Below are positions 1 through 11,039 of a stretch of 64,000 bases of DNA, piece by piece (the stretch's first letter is position 1; every line of letters starts with the position of its first letter). A program made the position numbers and the translations under genes. Source of the stretch: Kingdonia uniflora (taxonomy: Eukaryota > Streptophyta > Magnoliopsida > Ranunculales > Circaeasteraceae). The notes under the pieces were generated by a model. The model saw only the letters and a list, made by a program, of their open reading frames with translations, was not told the origin of the DNA and did no database searches. The stretch covers positions 496,001-560,000 of the forward strand of contig JACGCM010000452.1 in assembly GCA_014058105.1 (NCBI GenBank), written 5' to 3'.

Positions 1-115
1 AGAGAAGTTTGGTATTTTATTAGGCATTCATAACTAACCTCAAACAATAAGAAGAACAAAAACCTAACTTTTCAATAAATATACTGAATAAAAGTGGGAA
101 AGAAAATTAGCCTAT

Positions 116-600
116 CTACTAATTGTGTTCCAGTATTCCGTGGTTTATTATCAACCAGCCAACCTTCAGGCAACTAGTACAACTAGTACAGACCGTCGCT
201 AAGCTCCGACACCTTTGCAGCCTCCGCGCCTCTGAAAACTCTCGGTCTTCCCTTCTTTGGCCAAGTCTCCAAAGTTTACGCTACTTTAATCTTAATTTTA
301 TTTTCTTTTTTGTCGGAATTTGCATTTTCCATAAATGGATTCTCCAAAGTTTAGGTGTTAGTCTCATTTTCCTCTGTCAGATTCAGGATCCTCCATCAAT
401 GGGATTTCTCATCCTCAGTCTCCAACTATTCAGCAACCATTTTAGGGTTTATTTGTGATTCTCGTCATGAGCATTATCCCCTAACGGCTTTTCCTCAGTA
501 GGGATTTCAGAGGGTCAGATTCCGGATTATCCACTTAAAGTACGACTAATGGAGTTTTAGATAGTGAGTCAGATTCCGGAATCGGCTTCGATGAGGTTTC
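116..600 (-). pseudogene. Truncated copy of the MBD-like exon found at 3157-3813
   Basis: Read on the minus strand this is a decayed, shortened copy of the exon at 3157-3813. Shared stretches run in the same order: the 5' acidic-linker part (stretches ending in gtcagattccgg near 520 and 575), the ttagggtttatttg block near 443, and the 3' part coding for the start of the MBD domain (116-270). The match continues into the first bases of the following intron. The middle is missing or unalignable by eye, and no long frame survives. This points to a tandem or local duplication of the gene followed by decay. It might instead be a retained part of one rearranged gene. The match was read by eye and not aligned by program. 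Confidence 0.6.
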
Positions 601-627
601 TACGGGGGTTTATGTCCGAAAAGTTCT

Positions 628-831
628 TCAAAACCCTAGGATTACGGCACAGGTCTGTTTGAAATGAGAATCCTCGGCAACCAAAGTGGCTTCGCAAAAT
701 TGAATGTCTTTTTTAATCTTTGTCAACGCATCGATTTGTTCTGTGAATACCTCATTTTCATCTTCTTCTAATAGGCGTTTGAACTCGGGGTACTTGTACT
801 CGTACATGTAATCATGTTCATTGCCAACCAC
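628..831 (-). CDS. Short unrecognised ORF or exon, acidic
   Basis: A 67-codon open frame on the minus strand next to the MBD-like pseudogene. The product is charged, with an acidic block (residues about 20-30, LLEEDENEV) and a lysine pair later, and resembles a linker or helical segment. It has no motif I recognise. Being immediately 5' of the decayed MBD-like copy, it could be a leftover exon of the same gene, but the intact copy at 3157-3813 has no equivalent that I can see. It may equally be a chance frame in AT-rich DNA. Confidence is low. Confidence 0.2.
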   Translation of the reverse strand: MVGNEHDYMYEYKYPEFKRLLEEDENEVFTEQIDALTKIKKDIQFCEATLVAEDSHFKQTCAVILGF

Positions 832-2185
832 TCCTCAGAAATAGTGCATTCATGTTTCTCCTCGTTTCACATCATAAGGAAAGAAGAAGAAAAAAATCCA
901 AGAAATCTGCCTTTGCCCTAGATACCATAGTTATGTAAACAATCGTGCAAATCGGACGATTTGAATTAAACACCAAGGATCGCTACTTTTATTTAGGTCT
1001 CAAAAACTAAGAACAATTTCCACTAATAAACTTAATTAAAAACCTATAATAAACTCTCTTTTTTATAGAAGAAAGAGGCTTATGACATTGTGATAAACTC
1101 TATGTTAAAATCGTTTGGGAAAGCAAATCTAACCTGAAACAAATATTACTTATAATAGACTTTCTTATTAAATAAACTTGCTAAAATAAAGAAGGAACTA
1201 TCTAAAGGGAGAGAGTATAAAGACGGCTAGGACTCGGTTCAGGTGAGCTTTGGATGTTCCCTACATCGGTGAGAAACGTTTGTTACATATTGATAGGTCA
1301 CGTGGTCGTCACGATGCCCATGTAAGCAATCGTCTCTTCACCTCGCAAGACCACTATCTATTTTAGTAATTTCTAATTAGTTTATTTGATTTGCATTATA
1401 ATTAGGAGAAGTTTCCTAATTAGAGTCTAGTTAGGGTTTCAATTTGTGTTATGTCTTTTCTCCTATAAAAGAGAACCTAAGCTTAATTTATTTCTTATGT
1501 TGGTTTGAGTGAGAGATAAAGGCTTATCCTTAAAGAGTGACGAAGAGTTTGGGGTAAAACTCATAAACCCTAGGTATTTGACCTTTAATTTATGCAATTT
1601 GAGAGATTTTAGCTTCCGCAAATATAGTTTCAAACACATAAATTTTACCCGTCTGACTAGTTTAACTCGTTCAACCCGATCAGCTTGGCTTGATTTGGAC
1701 ATGGGTTGAACACTAACCCGTCCAAATCGCACCCCAATTTTAAATCATATACGAGTTCACAGAGGACAATTCTTAGAGTTTGTCTATGGTTGAAACCCTA
1801 GAATTATTTCTTCTTTCATTATCAACTTTTTCCAAGGTATTTCTCTAAGATCATCGTCTCTTGACACTATAGATAATGATGATCATGGCATTCCTTAGCT
1901 GATTTGTTGCAATTCACATCTTTTTTGGTAAAGTTAATATTTCTTTTAGCTAATGTTTACCTAATTACATATGTTTACCTTAAGATTGATGTAGGATAAG
2001 CAAAAGAAATTAAATAATCCACTTTATAGAGGAAATTCATCTCCAATTTTGGTAGAGCTTCTAAGTTTGTGTGGCATTCGTTGTTTGTGTAGCATTTTGG
2101 CCTGCAATAATTACGTGTTATTTTTCTTTATACTTACATTTGGTACTTGCAAAAAAAGGAAAGAAGAAAATTTATCAACACTTAT
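832..2185. other. Gene-free stretch; possible old LTR-like remnant
   Basis: No coding gene seen. Around 1220-1740 the sequence has an LTR-like look: a tatataaaag-type TATA box (tcctataaaagag near 1461), a run of short direct phrases (tttcctaattag, tagttagggttt), and a later segment rich in the gttgaac/ttcaaccc pair. I could not find paired ends or a target duplication, so a solo LTR is only a guess. The short frames at 1463-1732 and 1509-1709 lie on opposite strands of the same DNA and are not convincing. Confidence 0.25.
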
Positions 2186-2189
2186 AATG

Positions 2190-2570
2190 AATATTAATGA
2201 ACAGTCCTCAGGCATCCTGAAAGATCCTCCTCTTGCACTTCAAATCCTAGATCATAGACTTTTCTCTCATTGTCTTTCCACAAGGTGTCTTGAACTCCAT
2301 AATAAAGCAGACATGTTTTACTATAATAGTGCAGACTGCACCATTTACGTATAACATATGCATCCACTAACAAAAAATGGCAGTACTTGTAATGAACGTT
2401 CATCATGCATCCTGAAAGATCCTCCTCTTGCACTCCAACTACTAAATCCTAGACTTTTCTCCCATTGTCTTTCCACAAGGTGTCTTGAACTCCATAATAA
2501 AGCAGGCATATTACACTAGAACGATGCGGACTGTACCATGAACATATGCATCCACTTAATACCATCTACA
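2190..2570. repeat. Direct duplication of ~175 bp, two copies
   Basis: About 2190-2365 and 2394-2570 are two copies of one sequence in direct orientation, about 204 bp apart start to start. Both contain the phrase catcctgaaagatcctcctc, then tgtctttccacaaggtgtct, and end with catatgcatccact. By eye they differ at perhaps one position in ten, so the duplication is not recent. Minus-strand frames cross both copies, but the pattern of differences gives no clear sign of coding. Confidence 0.7.
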
Positions 2571-3155
2571 TATGGATCCATTTAATACGATGGGGTGGCA
2601 ACAATAAGTTATTCCTCTCATCTTTGTATGGATGCATGCCCTTTTAATCAAATCATAACATTTATATATCCTGGTTGATCCTTTTTCAAAAGAAACATAT
2701 CTTATCCTTTCCATTGGAATAAGCAACTAAAATATTTCTACAAATTTCCAGTATAAAGAAACAACGACCTAAACTGGCTCAAACTTCAAAACCCCTTCAT
2801 CCCCAATCTCATGTTTTAAACATATTAATTACTCTGTGCATGGTACATTTTTGGTAATTAATATGAAAATTATCATGTTAGACAAAGCACTAAGAAGTAT
2901 ACCTGTGGTTTTTCTAAGCATCTTTTGCCCTATTTTTCTCACACGGACATGGCACTAGTTGAGCACATTTCCTAAGCGAATATATTAGCTAAATTCATCC
3001 ATTTGATTTGGTTAGGTCGTGACAATTTGGCAATATTGTTTATGACTAACCCATACTAATTAGAATAACATATATCTAACTTTTCTACAAGACTAGTACT
3101 CAATTGATAAATTAGTTCAAGTAACTAAACCAAATAAAAGTAAGCAAGAAAATTA
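2571..3155. other. Non-coding; presumably intron of the MBD-like gene
   Basis: If the exon at 3157-3813 is real, this lies downstream in its first intron (minus strand). I searched it for the aromatic-rich second half of an MBD domain and did not find it. No other gene is visible. Confidence 0.3.
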
Positions 3156-3156
3156 C

Positions 3157-3813
3157 CCTGTCTACCATTTTGGTTCCAGAATTTCGGGGCCTAGATTCAA
3201 AAAGCCAACCTTTGGGCAACCAGTCCAGACCGTCACTAAGCTCCGGCACCTTTGCAGCCTCCAAACCTTTGAACTCTCTTGGTCTACCCTTCTTCCGCCC
3301 ACCACGAATCTCTGAAGACCCATTGACATTATAAGTTTCCGCAATTTTAGTGTCACTGTCAGCTTTTACAGAATCGGCATCATTCTCCTTCTTCAATGAC
3401 TTCTTCTCCGAAGTTTTCTCTTCCTCAGACTCCGAGATTTGAGAGACTTTTTCATCACTATCCTCCAATGGCTTCTCATCCTCAGACTCCGACTCTTCGG
3501 CTACCCTTTTAGGGCTAGTGTCAGAATTGTCCTCTTCAGCATTATCCTCCTCTGTGAGGGTATCAGAGAGTGAGTCAGACTGCTCTGATGACAGAACTGG
3601 CGGAGATTGAGAGAGTAGGTCAGATTCAGGACACAGCTCTGATGGGATTTCGATTAAATCTTCGGATTCCGACTCTTCCTCAGTTACAATGTTAGGGTTT
3701 ATTTGAGATTTCACAGCGTCGTCGACATTATCCTCCAATAACTTCTTCTCCTCTGTTAGGGTTTCAGAGAGTGGGTCAGATTCCGGAGAGGGTTTGAGTA
3801 AATCTTCTACCAT
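3157..3813 (-). CDS. First exon of a methyl-CpG-binding-domain-like protein
   Basis: The ATG at 3813 opens a frame of 219 codons ending at a good splice donor (MVDR codons then gtaatttt, intron phase 0). Residues about 1-160 are an acidic, Ser/Glu-rich disordered linker. About 161-190 is a basic patch (RGGRKKGRPREF) like an AT-hook or nuclear signal. About 194-219 reads DGLDWLPKGWLFESRPRNSG, the typical start of an MBD domain, in which a Leu-Pro-x-Gly-Trp strand precedes a basic R-P-R loop. Proteins with this domain bind methylated CpG or other chromatin marks in the nucleus. The rest of the domain should follow in exon 2, which I could not find in the 3.1 kb downstream, so the gene may be broken or have a long intron. 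Class assignment is inference. Confidence 0.6.
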
Positions 3814-3829
3814 TGTTGCAAGAGAGAGT

Positions 3830-4825
3830 GGGACAGAACTGAAGGCGTTGGGAATTTATGAGCGCCTACCTGCGACACGCGAAGATTTTGGCTTTGTTTA
3901 ATTAATAATAGTTAATAATTTGGACTATAGTGCCAAGCCCGCTTTTCAGATACTAATCTCAAATGGGTGAGTTCAGCGGGTGGGCGGGGCAATTAAGGTT
4001 CGGCCTTTTTTTAATAACTAAAAGCAAAAAGAATAGCATAAAGTACACCTTATGAGAGAAAAAGAGAGATATGTAAGGAGATCTACATAGGGAATTAAAT
4101 TAAGGGTGTTGATCTCTTGATCTTCGGTCTCTCTCTCATCGCAATTATATATAAGGAAAGTTTTCTAATTAAGGAGATGTTTTTGGAACGGCAAAGAGGT
4201 TTAAATATTGTTAATAATTTGGTGGTGGCAAGGATGTGACCCCATCAACCAACTAATAATCCAATCACAAAATCTCTCTCTGAAATATAAACTTTATCTC
4301 TTTCCCGAAAGTAAATCTCTCTTCCTCTCTTAAAATATTAAAATCTTTTTCATCTAAAGTAAATTCTTATAACATATTAAAATAGTTAATTCAATTTTAG
4401 TGGTATATACCTTAATCAAGTTTTTATCGACAAGATCATCATTAATCGCCGGATTATTTAAGTCAATTAGACAGAAAATTTTAAGTCTACAATGTTTTCA
4501 TCCTCATTTAAGGGGGAATTTAAGTCCGGTAATCTCTTCTTCTTCTTCTTTTACTTTTGGTAGAATTTTGATAATTTTTTTATGAAGTTTTAATTAGGTT
4601 TTATGAAGTCTTAATGTTGTTTTAACCTAAGGGAAGAAGCAGAAGAAAGATAAAGGAATCAAAAAGATATTGAGAGATATATCTATGAGTTGTTAGTTGG
4701 TGGGGCCTATACTTGGTCGGACTAAGACCTATACTTGCCAATTCAAAAAATAATTAATTTAGGAAGTTAATTTCTATTCGAAAATTATGAGAATAAATAC
4801 TACTTTTTGCCATCTTTACAAAATC
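3830..4825. other. Gene-free flank between the MBD-like exon and the MULE
   Basis: AT-rich, no coding signal. 4700-4745 has a short repeat (cctatacttg twice). 4778-4825 (attatgagaataaatactac and following) closely resembles an arm of the MITE at 51759-52328 and lies just outside the MULE terminal repeat, so the MULE may have landed in a related MITE. The 61-codon frame at 4400-4585 has no support. Confidence 0.5.
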
Positions 4826-5010
4826 AAACCCATGGAACAATAAATTCTAAAATCGATACTGGCAAGAGGAAAAACCAGATTTGCCCCTACTAAAGTTATA
4901 ATATTATAACAGACAGCCACATATTTTTGGGCTCCACAAGTACGAATGTCACATCCGGCATAGTAAAAAATTGTTTAACGCATTTAAAACTATTATATCA
5001 AGCTACGTGT
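4826..5010 (+). repeat. Left terminal inverted repeat of the MULE
   Basis: 185 bp that match the reverse complement of 53540-53726. Shared phrases in order: ccatggaacaataaattc / ccaaggaacaatagattc; cgatactggcaagaggaaaa; cccctactaaagtta; gacagccac; tttttgggctcc; aactattatatcaagc; acgtgt. By eye identity is roughly 80-85 percent, meaning an old copy. Confidence 0.85.
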
Positions 5011-6215
5011 AAGTGGATGGCTGACATTGTCACCATCTCATGAACTACTTGTCATTTGTTTTAGTACATTTTGTCCTACCTTTGACCAGATTTCTTATTT
5101 ATAAGAAGACAGACTTTTTTACCAATTTTGTTATTATTTCTCATCGATTATGGTTAGGTATCACCTGCAGTTCACAGGAGTTCATTTGGTTTTTGGCGCC
5201 AAAAGTGATCCCGAGTCATCGAACAGTTTCTTCTTCTTACTCAACTGTAAAAGCAGTCTCAATTATTTGTCATAAACCGTATTTGTGACTGCTACCTACC
5301 AAGTATTTTATTAAAGACTTGTACTCTACACATTGGACATGGAGGAAATGATGGTACTCGTAATACCTGTAGATGGTACTCTACTCTACTCAACGCATGA
5401 AACAAACGATGGCAAATCGTCTTCGCGGCTACTGCCAACCAAATTTTGTCATTTATTTAGTTAAACTCTGACATTGTTTCAGACAACTATGTCATTTAGT
5501 AATAGCTAGTTATCATATTCAATAAAGAATTTCCCATTTGTTCACCCTACTTTGTTATTTGTTTTATATAACTTTGCCATTTATTCAAAAAAATATTAAC
5601 TGCTTGATTATTACAGTATAATTCTAGGTTATGGGCTCCACAAGTAAGGTCGTGGGCTCCACTAATACGAATGTCACATCCTAAATAAATAAATAAATAA
5701 TTGAATCATTTAAAAATATATTATCACGCCACGTGTCCAAATTTAATTCCTCGATGTACACGTGTTATTACTATTTTGAGACGTGTAAGGCAGACCCTGT
5801 CACCATTTCATGCATTTGTTATCATTTGTTAATGCCAATTTGTCCACTTTTAAGCATAAGTTATATTGAACCATGCAGACTCTGTCACCATCAGTTATAT
5901 TATTTAGCATTTGGTTACTATTGCTCAGGGTAAAGCAGCACATGCGATTCACACGAGTTCATCTGGCTTTTGGCGCAAAAAACCATCCCCATTCTTCAAA
6001 CACTTTCTTCTTACATGACCACTGCAAAAATTGTAAAAACCGTTCTGTTTCTATAAATCGTGTGCGTGATTGACAACTGTAAAAATTGTTCCGGTCGCAC
6101 AAACCCTTTTCTCAAAATTATCGTGATTCTACCCATCGTGTGTGTATGTGATTTTAGTATTATATCAATAGTAATTCATCTGTGTGACTACTGCCTACCA
6201 GGTGTTTAATTAAAG
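4925..6215 (+). repeat. Direct duplication of the MULE subterminal/promoter region
   Basis: The stretch 4925-5310 recurs at about 5633-6215. Shared phrases: gggctccac..acgaatgtcacatcc, tattatatcaagc/tattatcacgcc, acgtgt, ctgtcaccat, gagttcat.tgg.ttttggcgc, and tgactactgcctacca.gt.tt.attaaag. The second copy leads directly into the first coding exon of the Ulp1-type gene near 6239, so it presumably includes the promoter and 5' leader. The first copy is left as an upstream spare. Divergence looks high, so the duplication is old. Confidence 0.7.
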
Positions 6216-6238
6216 TATGTTTTTTCTTCTTTTTTTAT

Positions 6239-9200
6239 AATGAAGTTTGATAAAGAAGTGAATGAACAAGTTGGCGAAGAGAACCAAACAAAGGAGGGTA
6301 GAGCCAAAAAAAGCACCTCCAATGCTTAAAGGTATACCTCTCGGTGTACAGGTATGGGAGTTAACAAAATATTTGCAACTCTGCCTAAAAAGGAAAAGGG
6401 TGTTCTTCATACCACCTGTTTTGCACCCTTACTGCTGATTGATTCAATAACGACGATATTGACATTGGTTATAGAAATATTCGATCGTCATCCGGTGATA
6501 TGAAGTTCCAATTTGGGGGGACGATAATTTAAATGAAACCCATTCATATTTTTCTAATTTTGGAGCTACGTGTCTCTCTTATTGCAAATGAATTCTTATT
6601 TGTTAATTCTGACCATATGACAAATTTCAGAATAAGGCAATTCCCCAAGAAGAAGAATACATATGAGTTGAAGGAAATTGGCGGTGCTTTAAAACCGGCA
6701 AAATTGGAAAGACATCATGGTAAGGTTCTAATTTATCATTTGTTTTGTCAACTTTATCATCGTTCTTCATTGTATTTGCATTGTATTTGCAATTTTTTGG
6801 TCATTATTTGCTGAGGTTATTATCATTATATTGTGTATTATTTTGCATTTTTTACCCATTCTTATTTTTAGCCGTATGTGATTTTGTTTTGCAAACGATG
6901 TTCTTCGATTAAATTTGTTAAAAGTTATACTATCATTTCTCATTTCTCCTCTCGGACAAGGGGAGAAATGTTGGGGTGAAGTATGTTGATATGGTAGATG
7001 ATCTACATCAATTCAACAGATTCCCCTAGGGTAAGCAAGTCTATAATTTCTTGTGGAGTCAAATAGTGGAGTTTACCAATTATCGATCGACCGCTAATAA
7101 AAAATTGAATAAAGCTTTATCATTGCATTGATGTACCTAGGTGTTGATGATATGGATTTTCCTTTCTATTCCTAGCTTAAAGTTTCCAAAAATTGAGGAA
7201 TCCATACATTTGATCCCTAAGCTACGGGGATGAAGGATGACATCCTTTAAGCGTTACCAAATTGTGACGTTTAAAAAGTTTTTTGCTAACTCTAAATTAC
7301 TGGTAATGGATATAGAACCGTCTGAGACTGATATGCAGCAAGAACTTGTGCAAGAGGCCATAGTAATCTTTCATTCTTTGTATGATTTTGATTCATTTTA
7401 TTGCTTCCTTGTCATTTAATTTAGGTTTTGTATCATTTTATTTACTTAAGTTTATCATTTTGTATCCTCTTCTTGTCATTTGTTTGATTTTTCTCTATCA
7501 TTATTAAGTTGTTTATTATCATTGTTAGACTTTTTCTGTCATTTCTAAGTTGTCATTTATCATCGTCATCTGTTTGAATATTTCAGACAAATCACATCGA
7601 AGCACCTGCAATCGAACCACCAACAGTTAGTATACGTACAGTCAGTGCACCTGCAATAAGTAACAGTTCTTCTGCCACTGGGATCAAAGCTGTAGTAGTT
7701 AGGGTATGCTCCCAGTTGGAGGAGCATGGTAAAATGTTGCTGAAGTTGGATGGCAATGGTAAAATGTTGGAACAAATTTCAATGTCTACAGTTAGAGATA
7801 GTATTCTACCACTTGGATATACTCTATTCCTTGGGCAGTACCAGTTTGATACTCCTGAGAAAATTGTGAAGCCCAAGTGAGAAGAAGAAGGTTATGAGAA
7901 AGAAGATTGGAAAAGGAAGAAGGCAGAGGTGAGAACCTGGCAAAGAGACCTCTAAAAAAAAATCAAAAAATTGAAGAGAAGAAAAAATGTAAGAGAGAAG
8001 GGCAGAAGAAGATGAATGCTAGCAAGAAGAACAAGAAGGCAGAAGAAGCTGATGTGCCCCTGAATAAAAAAGTTAAAGGCATAAAGATGGAAGATCTCAC
8101 TGATGAACAATTGGATCATGTCTCACTGATCCAATTAAAAACCTTAATCCCCAAGAAAGGCTTGGCTAATAGAGCGCCAAGGAAGAGACGGGCAAAATTC
8201 CCAGAACTTAAGAATATTCAATCAACTGCAGAAAATTTACTTCAGCAAGTTACGCCTGGAGAGGGATTGGAGGTGGTAAAAGATTTAATGGTAGATGTTG
8301 ATGTTGAAGTTGGGAAGGAAGTAAATTTCAAAGTAATATCGCCTGAATATGGTGGTGATCTTCTAAAGGTATCATCCATTTGCTACTTCTTATCATTTAT
8401 ATGATTTTATTTGACATTTGTCTTTTAAAATATTTGTATTTACTTTATGACCTTTGTCATTTGTTTAGTTTTTTTTTTGTATTTATTCGGTTGTCTTTAT
8501 TATTCTCTTTTCCAGAACTTTCATTTGTTCTGAAGTATTTGTTCATTTGATTTGTTGTATGTGAAGTGGAAGAAGGGTGAGAAAGATGGTGAGGAGAAAC
8601 CTGAAAATGATAAAGAACAACCTTAAGTTACTGATGAAGAGGAAGTTCAAGAGGTATTTATCTAATATTTTTTTTTGAGTTATCTAACATATTTGTTGCT
8701 ACCGTGTCATTTGTTCATTTAATTTTACCATTCATAGTATGTATGTATATCATATTTTACAGATGGAGGATTCAAAACAAGAAACTGTAGTGGTGTATTA
8801 TGATGGAAAAAAAGATATAGTGGAAGAAGCCAATGAGGTATTTAACTAATATTTGTTTGTATTGAGTTATCCATAATATTAGCATCACCTATCGATACCA
8901 TTCTTAATTTGTTTCTTCTTTACTATTTGGTGTACAGACTATGGTAGCAAAAACTAATATAATATTCTTCGACCAGGAGGAAGTTGTTGGTAAAGCTTAT
9001 CAGGTAAGTCATCATTTGTTTGTAGGTCACTTTTCATTTTCTTCTTTTATTATATCATATCTTGTATCACTCTTATCATTTGTAGTCTATTTATTTATAG
9101 GCTAGTGCAGATCAAACAATTGTTGTATCTGTCGAAGAATAGGCTATGGAGGTTACAAAAACTGAAGATGAAGCTAGTCAGGTAACTTATCATTTGTTTA

Positions 9201-11009
9201 CTAGTAACTTCTCATTTTCTTTTATTTATTTTCACATATCTTGTATTGCTTTTATTATTTGTAGTTTGTTTATTTATAGGCTAGTGCAGACTAAACAACT
9301 ACTGTATCTATCGAGGAACAAACTATGGAGGTTACAAAAGCTGAAGATGAAGCTAGTCATGTAACTTATCATTTATTTGCTAGTAACTTCTTATTTTCTT
9401 CTATTTATTTTTCCATATCTTGTATCACTTTTATCATTTCTAGTTTGTTTATTTACAGACTAAAGAGAGTAAAGAAGAGGTGGAATAGAGTAAAGAGGAG
9501 GTGGTTGAAGGCAATGATGATGATGATGGAAATTTATAAAAAAAATAGACCCTGTGCAAGTAATAAAAGAAATGGTTGTTGACCAGACTAATGTATGAAG
9601 TACTTTTAAACCAAACAATTTGTTTATTACTCATTCTCATGTAATATGCACATTTATATTTCATTTTCTTATTTCGATATATCTGTTCCAGCTTGTTTTA
9701 ATGGAGTCAGAAGTGTATGTCACCTTAAAGAAAAAGAATACACTAATTGACGAAGATAATAATGAAAGAACCTTAAAAATGGCTTGTCAAATGAACCTAT
9801 TGCATGCTCACCTTTACGAGCTTCTTCCGGGAATGTTATTGGAATCTTTTATTCAAAGACCCATTTCCCAGGATGAGAAAAACAAGGTAGACCAAGTCTG
9901 GTCATTGAGGAAAGATGAATTATCTCAAGAAGCTAAGAAGAACAATAGGAGTACCTATAAGAGGATAGGTAAAGAAATTGTTTGCCTTAACGCTCTCTAC
10001 ACCTTACATCCAAAAGAATGGTTGGACAATGAGGTATTTATATCATTTATTTTTTTTCCTCTATCATTTATTGGATTATCCCTATCAGATACTTTATTTT
10101 TTAGAAAACTGTCATTTGTACAGGAGTCTCTACCATTTGTTTTTAAATTGTCTATCCTTTTTTTGTTGTACTTTGGCCTTTCTTTAAACAAAAGTTGTTT
10201 TCCTTGAAATTTATCATTTGTTTTGACGTTATTGTCATTTGTATTACTAAACTTTATCATTTTTGTTATATAATTTGTTATTTTCTTTTTCTGTTCAGGT
10301 CATTGATATGTACATTAAAGCCTTGATTCAATATTTTGATACACAACATCGTGCCTACGAAGCTAAAGAAACGATTGTGCTGGCAGATGTCTTTTCCTAT
10401 CAGTACATTGGCAGGGCTTTCAATGTTTGGACTAGTATTATGTCCTCTCCAGCAGGCGTGGAATTGAAGAAGAAATCAATTTAGGAACAAATTATATCTA
10501 TGCAATGGGATCGTACAATTTCTAATTGCTTCCATCGAGGAGATTTGAAAGTGGTCAATGCGAAATTAATACTCATTCCCTGGAATCTCAATGGCAACCA
10601 CTGGGTCCTTTGTATTGTGTCCTTTAAGGGAAGAAAAATGTGCATCTACGATTCACTAGTGGATGCGAAAATTATAAATGCACAGAAGAAGAAGAAGTTA
10701 TCCCCTGGATACCAGCGTATTGAAGATTAACTATCAAAGATCCTCCCCAAAATGTTGATATGGACAGATTTTGCCTATCGTAGTAGTCCACCTACTGGTT
10801 CAGAGGTAAAGAATTATGGTTTAAACTCTAAATAGACAACTCGTTTTGGTAAATGTCCAATACAGCCAAATGGTTATGACTGCAGGGTCTATATGCTTGT
10901 CTTTATAAATAATATCATAAGCGGGATGCAATTTCTAGATCTGATAGACGGTGATGAATACCGTTACATAATTGCCTATGACATATTGAGGCTGGGAGTT
11001 GAGCCGTAG
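6239..11009 (+). pseudogene. MULE-borne Ulp1/C48-type cysteine peptidase gene, degraded
   Basis: A multi-exon gene. Early exons (about 6262-6350, 6632-6721, 7590-7880, 7907-8368) encode a basic, Lys-rich leader. Middle exons (about 8570-9590) are short and acidic. 9692-10031 and 10299-11009 encode the peptidase domain. In the domain I see the entry motif W-L-D-N-E at the 10031 exon end, catalytic His in NGNHWVL (10599-10601), Asp in IYDSL (10650-10652), Gln and Cys in QPNGYDC (Cys 10881-10883). The family cleaves SUMO from proteins; the role inside MULEs is unknown. The triad is intact, but in-frame stops at 10482, 10728 and about 10834, and a Gly-to-Arg change after the Cys, show decay. The start is uncertain: ATGs at 6239 and 6262 are in different frames. 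Introns are packed with the TCATTTGT motif. Confidence 0.8.
9101..9458 (+). repeat. Tandem exon-plus-intron duplication in the Ulp1-type gene
   Basis: Two 179-bp units, 9101-9279 and 9280-9458. Each has an ~81-bp exon after an AG (gctagtgcagat/ct..aac to gaagatgaagctagtca) and an intron beginning gtaacttatcattt. A third splice acceptor and exon follow at 9459. Both exons code for an acidic segment (about 27 codons). Exon 1 has an in-frame stop (TAG near 9140) where exon 2 has CAA. The acidic linker of the protein was thus being lengthened by exon duplication. Confidence 0.8.
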
Positions 11010-11039
11010 GAGATTTTTAAAAACTTTGATCTACATTTT

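Noticed and set aside
1220..1740. Solo LTR of a copia-like element
   Set aside because: A TATA box and LTR-like phrases are present, but no TG...CA ends with a target duplication could be identified, so it is mentioned only as a possibility.
2194..2433. 79-codon minus-strand frame across the direct duplication
   Set aside because: The frame repeats itself only because the DNA is duplicated. No motif, no splice context and no start supported.
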